Origin: Liolophura sinensis
Taxonomy: Eukaryota > Mollusca > Polyplacophora > Chitonida > Chitonidae
Direction of reading: 5' to 3'
DNA length: 64,000 nucleotides
Assembly (NCBI RefSeq): GCF_032854445.1
Contig: NC_088300.1
Span: 43,868,984-43,932,983, forward strand
The notes under the pieces: model-generated
What the model was told of the DNA's origin: nothing
Databases searched by the model: none
The model's input: only the letters and a program-made list of their open reading frames with translations
Position numbers and translations under genes: made by a program
Part shown: positions 57,470 through 64,000 of the stretch, piece after piece
Position numbering within the stretch: position 1 is the stretch's first letter
Layout: every line of letters begins with the position of its first letter

Positions 57470-58874
57470 TGTCACACGAATGAAACCCAGCCACTTGGCA
57501 AGTTTACCTCATTTGAGGTTGCCGAGAGTAAGCCACCTGGCTGGATGAACCAGAGAGTGCCCCTAGTCGGTCAATAAGCTCACCGATCTATATATATTAT
57601 GGAGAGAGCAGATGCTATGGACAGACTGTTTGTCAGTATTAAATGTTAGGATGTATCTCTTCACTTTTGACTTCAGGTGATTGACATACCTGTCAACACA
57701 CACATCTGGAAGTGGATAGCAATGTTGGCTTTTCGTCGAATGATTAAGTTACTGAAAGCTGCCCCAGTCCCCGACTAACCCCATGTACGTATACATCCTT
57801 ACGTGACGTTCAGACAAGAAATACTAAGAAGTCGGCAGAGCCTTGTACATTAATGTACCATGGCGTCTGCCGTCAGTTTTGTGACTGGACCGTACAACGG
57901 CCATTCATCAGAAGGGGTTTACACAGAGTTGATATTAACTTAATCAGGGTAACTTCTCGTCGGGAACAGTTCCTCTCCGACTGACGGTCCGTCTGGCCAG
58001 GAGCACGGACACTGAACAATCTACTTATTGATCAACTTCTGCTCTCGGAGCACCACTTCCTCTCATATTACCGCAATAAATCTTAATTATGGACGACGAT
58101 TGGAGAAATCGACTAGCAAGCTGAGCTTTACTAACACTTAATCCGCGCAACCATTAATTACACCAGGAAATTTATTTCCAAGTTCCGGTTCTTTAAGGTG
58201 GTAATCTAAAAAGTGCGAAGACCGCCAGCGGCATAACAAAGGAGCGCTCCATTGAGGGCATATTAGATAGTCATTAAGCGGCCAAGAAGGACCTGCCAAG
58301 ACCCCGTTGTGCTTTTAAGAGGCCACAGAATGCATTCAGCCGGATGTAACAGGGTGACGTGGTCCAGTTCAGTCCAGTGAGCTTCAAGTATTTATAGACG
58401 TTAAGATAAACAACTTGGCAACAAGGAGGACCTATAAATAAAGTCTAGCTTACCTCTCAGACTTTTCCAAACGTAATAGCAAAAGCAATAACGGCTCTAT
58501 TATCATTCTATATTGAAGGACTACAAGTAAAAGTTTTTTTTATTTCTGGAATGTCCTGGTACAAATAACAAGCAATGGTAATGAAGGGAAGCCAGGCTTA
58601 TTGGGCTTCCTTTATAATGTTCAACAGACAACAACAATGAACGTGGCGATCATGTCCAAACTTCTTGGCACTATACATGTCCCGTTATTTTAGACGGATA
58701 TTCTTACTTAGGTCATGCCTATTAAGAATGTCCATTAACAGAAATTATATCCATTATCCGTTAACAGAAAAAATATATTACATTACTGTTCAACTCAATA
58801 CTCGAACATTTTCACTTCTGCAACGGCAGTCAGGTTTGAGGGTGAAGGAGATCGGAGTGCCTGGAGTAAGCCTC
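57470..58874. promoter_or_regulatory. Unique DNA with a candidate conserved island (about 58080-58370)
   Basis: 58080-58370 is rich in AT-core homeodomain-type sites (TTAATTA, CATTAATT, TCATTAAGC) alternating with GC-rich words (GGAGCGCTCC, a perfect 10 bp palindrome). It has almost no open frame on either strand. This texture is typical of conserved enhancers, but conservation cannot be tested here. The rest of the interval shows nothing. Confidence 0.25.
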
Positions 58875-59010
58875 CTGGGTCCAGTTGTTCAAAAGTGTAT
58901 TATCAGTTAAGCCCGGTATTAGCTTTAGTCTGAACAAATGTCCCATTATTTTTGTATTACACCAAGACTGGTATTAAGATTTACGCCTGGCTTAAGCACA
59001 GAAAGATAGC
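58875..59010. repeat. Dispersed repeat with CCAGTTGTTCAAAAGTG end (copy 2)
   Basis: 'CTGGGTCCAGTTGTTCAAAA', 'GTTAAGCCCGGTATTAGC' and 'GACTGGTATTAAG' resemble copy 1 at 1035-1160. Confidence 0.45.
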
Positions 59011-61429
59011 CGATACTATCCTATTAGCGCAGTCAATCAATTTTTGTCATTAAAGCACCTAAGGACAATGAGTGCAATAAATCTACAAATAGCCTGCCTA
59101 AGGCCGGAATTGAACCACTATCTCGTGTATTCTGCTACATTATACACAATCACAGGTAAATATGGTATCGGAAACTTTAAACTGACAGAACTTTGGTCAC
59201 ACATTCAAATGTCAAAATCATTCTTGGACTTGTCCTATAGCAAACCTGTTGACTGTGGTATAACATGAGGACGTTTGACAGCTGGACAAAAGTTGACTTA
59301 ACTGATACCTTAGATAGTATTATAGCTAGCTGGATGCGTTCATGGTTTCTAGCTCTCTACATCTGTGTGGTTAGATACGAACAGTATTTGTTCGGCATCA
59401 TGAGGTTTGGTCGTAATTTGCAGTTGGAAGGAATTGGTTGTGAATACTTCTTCAGTTAGTGAAAATGATCTTTGTTTATCAGGGCACCCCTTTATTAACT
59501 ATTTATTTCCAATTACATGTCATTCACTGCGGAACATTTCGGAACAAAAATTTTATTGTTTTCTCAACTGATGTGCATGGCGTATGCGCGGTGTTGTGCT
59601 ATAGAAAAGAACGAGTAAGAATTTCAAACTATTTTAGATTATCCCATTTCTTTAATCATGTACTTAAATCTGGGATATCCCAGAGCTATTTTGTCTAAAT
59701 ATCGATATCAACAAGCAGGCACAAGTTAGTAAACTATACCTTGTCACTTTCCAGTAACCATAGTTTATAAATATACGTGTGATTGGAGTTCAATCGTCAC
59801 TGAGAATTGCCTGAAATACTGACCCATCGAATACCGATGACTAAGAAATGTATAAAACACTGACACACAGAACACCTCTAACTCTAGGTGAACGGCTTCC
59901 ACTGATTAAAACTGACACTTTTTAGGATTTTTAGCAATTTAGAATAACTATGTCTATTACATACAAATCTATACGCGTAAACCTGAGATTATACCAAAAT
60001 CGTTTTATCATTCCCGGCTGTTACATTCCCCATCCTCTTCCAGACCAACCAATCAATCCTGTCACAGCTTGGCACGAGGCACCTAAATAGTCTACTTCAG
60101 GGTTCAGGTTTCTTATTTCGCCATTTCGTATTGACGATAGATTCAGTCCCATCAACTACGCAAAATCTTATTAATTTTCTCGGCCCTTTATTTAGCCTTA
60201 AATATCTGCCGAGCGAAAAAATCTGAGACTAACACTATTTTATCCTCTATAGCATCGCAGATAGGTCATTAATTAACAGAGCGTTTTTGATACATTAAAT
60301 CTCAGAACCCAACTCGTACCTTGTATACACTTAAACCAGAGTTCTCTTGGAAGACATAAGCCGGCGGGTTATCTGTTCGAGCAAACATGGTCAAATGAAG
60401 ACGTACAGAACTTCATTGTGGTCAGTATACAACCCTTACCATTTACAGGATATCATAAAAGGATCTCTATAAGTACTGATCTAAATACATGTAACTATAA
60501 CTATCTGACAGAGTAATAAGGAATAATTCAGCGAGATTAATATGTAAGTCGTCTGTAAATCAGTTTATGTATTTGTCGAAGGCCATAACAAATCCGTAAC
60601 CTTCTTGGTTATTAGTTCCATTTGCTGGAATATTTCATTTGCGCTGGGCACCAGAATGATTATGAATAATGAAACAAGACAAAACAAAGGGGAGTCCGTA
60701 GGTTAACTAGAGGTTTAAAGCCTGTCAGTGTAAACTCGGAATTCACGTTTAGTGCTTCGCTGACTCAAAACTAAAGTCGGTTAACGCGATTATAGTCTTC
60801 GTCACAAGTGGATGATTATAAAGTGACAGATACGTTATTTAGGTTTATAAATCTTGGTAGATATTGTTCTCCGATTTTTGCCTAATATCGCCTAATGTAT
60901 TATACTCATAATCCGGATTTATCTATATCAGTGAATGGACAACCCTGGGACAGAGAAAATGCCTATATATCCGGCTGTCTCCGGAGATGTCTATTTATCG
61001 CGTGCTACACAAACTGTATAGGAGTAGTTGAATAGTATATGCGACTGATAAATTATTGTGCCTGTTAAGGCCGCTAATAGGAAAGGTAAGATGAAAAGGT
61101 TAGAACCTATGACGTTTAAAGTCATAGTCTTTTTTTGGTTTTGGTTTAAGCTGAAGATCACTTGCTGATCAGCTTACTGTACTATTATCCACAGCCATTA
61201 ATATTCAATATCTGTAACAGTTTATCAATAACAATTAGACATCTGATGAAGGAAATGATACACCGACAAGTCGTGATTTGATGAGTCAAATGCATGGCAA
61301 CTCACTGACAAATCTGAATACAGCTTTTCACATGTCTCCCAGCCAGATACATGTGCAATATGTTAAAAGGTTAACTGTATTCATTCACATTTTCTGCGGT
61401 AATACATATTAATTGATATTCTGTTGCAG
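59011..61429. other. Unannotated unique sequence
   Basis: Three consecutive short plus frames at 59044-59698 have non-ATG starts or no protein character and are judged accidental. No repeat or RNA is seen. If the exon at 61430 is real, its upstream intron occupies at least the right part of this stretch. Confidence 0.35.
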
Positions 61430-61519
61430 ACCAGACCTGCTGTCCAACCTGCTGCAAAGCATGGATTAGGTAATCCTTTTGAAATGCCAGATGCCACAGG
61501 AAGTATAGTTATAGATTAA
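61430..61519 (+). CDS. Candidate 3'-terminal coding exon of an unknown host gene
   Basis: A strong acceptor (TTGATATTCTGTTGCAG, ending 61429) is followed by 29 codons and TAA (61517-61519). The translated end is AAKHGLGNPFEMPD, then ATGSIVID. The composition (Pro, Gly, Met, acidic) is unlike the Ile/Tyr/Lys-rich chance frames around it, and the codon phase is clean from the first base after the AG. No family is recognised. It could be the C terminus of a gene whose earlier exons lie upstream or outside the window. A possible AATAAA follows at about 62178. Moderate to low confidence: splice signal plus protein-like composition only. Confidence 0.4.
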   Translation, partial: TRPAVQPAAKHGLGNPFEMPDATGSIVID

Positions 61520-63239
61520 TACAATTTTGAAGAATATTTCGATCGTCTGACAAAACTCCTGTATTAAACCACCGATCGAACCAGCGGAAGATGGGTTCGA
61601 ACCTGAGAAATGGGTCAAGGTTTAGTGGATGTCCAATAGATGTGCTCGGGCAGTGACGGCAAGCAAAGATGTAAAGGTTAAATGTGTAAAGAGTTATGCC
61701 AATCACAATTTAAGAAAAATTACAACAGTTTACCCCTCAACGACCCTTCCCTTCGTAAGCACTGACTTTAAATGTGCACCAGCTGCTGGTTGTTTTTTAA
61801 CCAGCAAAATTACATGATGCTCATAATATTTCCGGCCTAATATTTAATACGCCTTTGTAACGATTTGGGGAAATTGTCCAAAAAACTTCGAAAAGCTTAA
61901 TGTGGCAAGGACACAGTGTTTCGAATCGATAATGAACATCACTTCATGCTATGAATTCAGGAATGCGGAATGTTAGGAATGCGAAGGCGGAACCCCTCCC
62001 ACACGTCTTGTTATTTGAAGTGACAGCCAAACGCGAAGAAATGATATAGATTTCCCTGTGTGTTTTGTCTTGTTTTGTTAAATTCCAAATCTCTTCGATG
62101 ACTGCTGCACAATTAATACTTTTTATCCATCCATTTGTAAAGCGATTCGTTGCGCGAAATTCCTTAATTAGTACATGGAATAAAAATCTCGTGAATTTCC
62201 TCATTAGTATTGATATCAAATATTGGCGAAAAGTTTCAACTAATTCCTGATGCTATTGTAACACCGAAAAAACAACAACAACAAAAAAAAAAAACAAATA
62301 TCATTTTTATACATCGATTTTTTTTTTATAAATGACAGGAACTCAGTTTCTAATTTTGTTTAATCAGGGAGATTAGGAAGATACTGATATACACATAATT
62401 ACATTCGAAAAACGGAGGTTTTAACAGGGGAGGCTGCAGATTCCATATATATGAGCGCAAGGCCGCATCGATTTCTTCCTTAATGTTGCAGATGTTGTGA
62501 ATATTGCGCTTGTTCTTTTAGGGTGCACTTGAGACTTTTTTAGGAGTCTAAATTTCCAGAAGCTCGAAATCAAGAAACTGACTGGTTGTCTTCATTAACC
62601 ACTGGAAACATGATGTTCATCCATCACCCGAGAAAGGAACAATTTTTTTGGCCCCAGTCAGAACATTTTGGAACTTTATGAGGTCGGGTCAGCTTTTGTA
62701 ACCAATGGAACCCCAGCTCCATGACGACGCCTGAAGAACTGAACATTGATGTTGATATAGTAGATGAGGGGGACAAATTATTACAATTCACAAGAACTCT
62801 GTCTCCACGGAAGCAAAACGAACACAATGATATCTCAAGTTTATGAAACACTCGTACTCATCTATAGTACAGACATAGACAAATATAACTCACCGTGCAA
62901 AGTATTTGGGCAATTTTCGCCTTCAGACGTAATTCTATATATCTATGATAAATGGTATGCATGCATTAATGGCAATTCACCGCTGGTATACTCTGCCGCA
63001 ATACCGCCATGCTGGATATATAGCCGATTATGACCAACAAGAGTTGTCATCTTACTTCCGACTCTCAGTCGAATACAGTTCTTTTGAACATTTTTAATGC
63101 CATCCATTTAGGTTTAAGCCATCTGCTGATGATAAATGGCTAGGGTGTCGTAATTTAGTGTGGCATACTATTTTACAGACAAGTTGCAAATATTGGTACA
63201 AACAAAGATTGACGTTCAGTGGTTTTTATTGCCGAGCAT
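61520..63239. other. Possible 3' UTR, then unannotated DNA
   Basis: No repeat or gene is identified. Low-complexity CAA/A runs are at about 62272-62297. Confidence 0.35.
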
Positions 63240-63420
63240 ATTTTACATGGGTTCAGGAAACTGGACTTGCGAAGAGCGGAGCAAACCACCGAGCTTCGCT
63301 AGGTACCTTGTACTGACATAAATACCGATCCTCCCAGATAGATGAGTTCGAGTTAACGAGCTCACTGGCCAACGGCTGCAGCGAGAGTAACGTGTAAATG
63401 AATGAGCCAGCGAGGGGCCC
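63240..63420 (-). mobile_element. Possible decayed SINE-C fragment
   Basis: 'GGTTCAGGAAACTGGACTTG', 'GCGGAGCAAACCACCGAGCT' and 'TCGCTAGGTACCTTG' loosely follow the SINE-C body seen at 14998-15160. Weak similarity. Confidence 0.35.
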
Positions 63421-64000
63421 GCCTGCAAAGTTTATTCATAATGATCCATGTGAGTTTGGTGAATGATCCTGTAGACTTTATGTTGACGTAAGAGATCAAG
63501 ATCCTTGTGATTTGATATGACTAAACGACAAGAAAGATTTCCCATAGCCGCTGTAGTGTGTTACCTTCGCTGTTTTACAATAATATACAAATTCTGATGA
63601 ACTAAATTAATGGAATTTATGTTCTTTTTCAGTTAACAAGAAGACAATGTAACTCTACTGCAGGCGCCAACCACAATTTTATTGGAACAGATCACTATTT
63701 ATTTGTCACAAACAGTAATCTCTTCTTGAAAATGTGAGAAATGCAACATTGCAAAAGAAAAAAAAATTAAACAGTAAGGCCTCATAAAACCGATAAAGTC
63801 TTCTTATTGTTTAGTTATTCATAAATAATTGTTTTGTTAACATCCTGGTCACAACATTTATGGACAGGACATCACTTTTTTGTACTCAACTTGCTGCAAA
63901 TATACAAACTAACCAAAATGTATTTTTGCACTTAATCTGCCAGTTAACGATTTATATCATTGATTAAGAATGTCGTATTTGTACAGAGAAATCTTTATTC
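63421..64000. other. Unannotated AT-rich end of window
   Basis: No feature is supported. Confidence 0.45.

Noticed and set aside
59044-59698. Three adjacent plus frames suggesting a compact gene
   Set aside because: Non-ATG start in the first, unrelated compositions, no splice sites joining them, no recognisable domain.

Overview
The window looks like gene-poor, repeat-rich nuclear DNA from a marine invertebrate, most likely a mollusc. The evidence is the roughly 60% A+T composition, the lack of any dense run of long open frames, many tRNA-headed SINEs of types I associate with mollusc genomes, an APE/RT non-LTR retrotransposon, and a Crypton-type (DUF3504-like) tyrosine recombinase fragment. 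The assignment to molluscs is recall-based inference; species cannot be read from this sequence. No bacterial, organellar or viral gene block is present.

Layout. 1-0.3 kb: end of a degenerate 41-43 bp tandem repeat. 0.3-12.7 kb: mostly unique AT-rich DNA with two SINE-A copies; one is inserted, with a target-site duplication, into a minisatellite at 6.0-6.8 kb. 12.69-14.18 kb: a satellite of 39 bp monomers whose centre is homogenised into 78 bp dimers, interrupted by a SINE-B. 14-22 kb: decayed SINE pieces and unique sequence. About 22-52 kb: a mosaic of old segmental duplications. Blocks P, D, C and S recur in the same order and orientation as two to three diverged tandem units, followed by further paired blocks (T, U, V, W) and later SINE insertions. 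A tyrosine-recombinase exon or fragment with one frameshift lies at 38.3-38.9 kb. 53.7-57.47 kb: a nearly complete LINE on the + strand (endonuclease, reverse transcriptase, C-terminal zinc-knuckle-like region), broken by one frameshift and two UAG stops. It carries a 2A-like GDIHKNPGP motif just before the endonuclease. 57.5-64 kb: largely unique sequence with promoter- or enhancer-like islands and one credible terminal coding exon at 61.43-61.52 kb.

How parts work together. The LINE encodes the nick-and-copy machinery of target-primed reverse transcription. The SINEs encode nothing and depend on such a machinery: they have internal A/B-box promoters, short 3' tails and 12-13 bp target duplications. 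Two SINE families with different heads share a related 3' tail, which suggests a common LINE partner; that partner is not obviously the LINE seen here, because the 3' ends differ. I found no confident complete host gene, so the window is probably a gene desert or intronic/intergenic DNA around developmental genes. That reading is inference.
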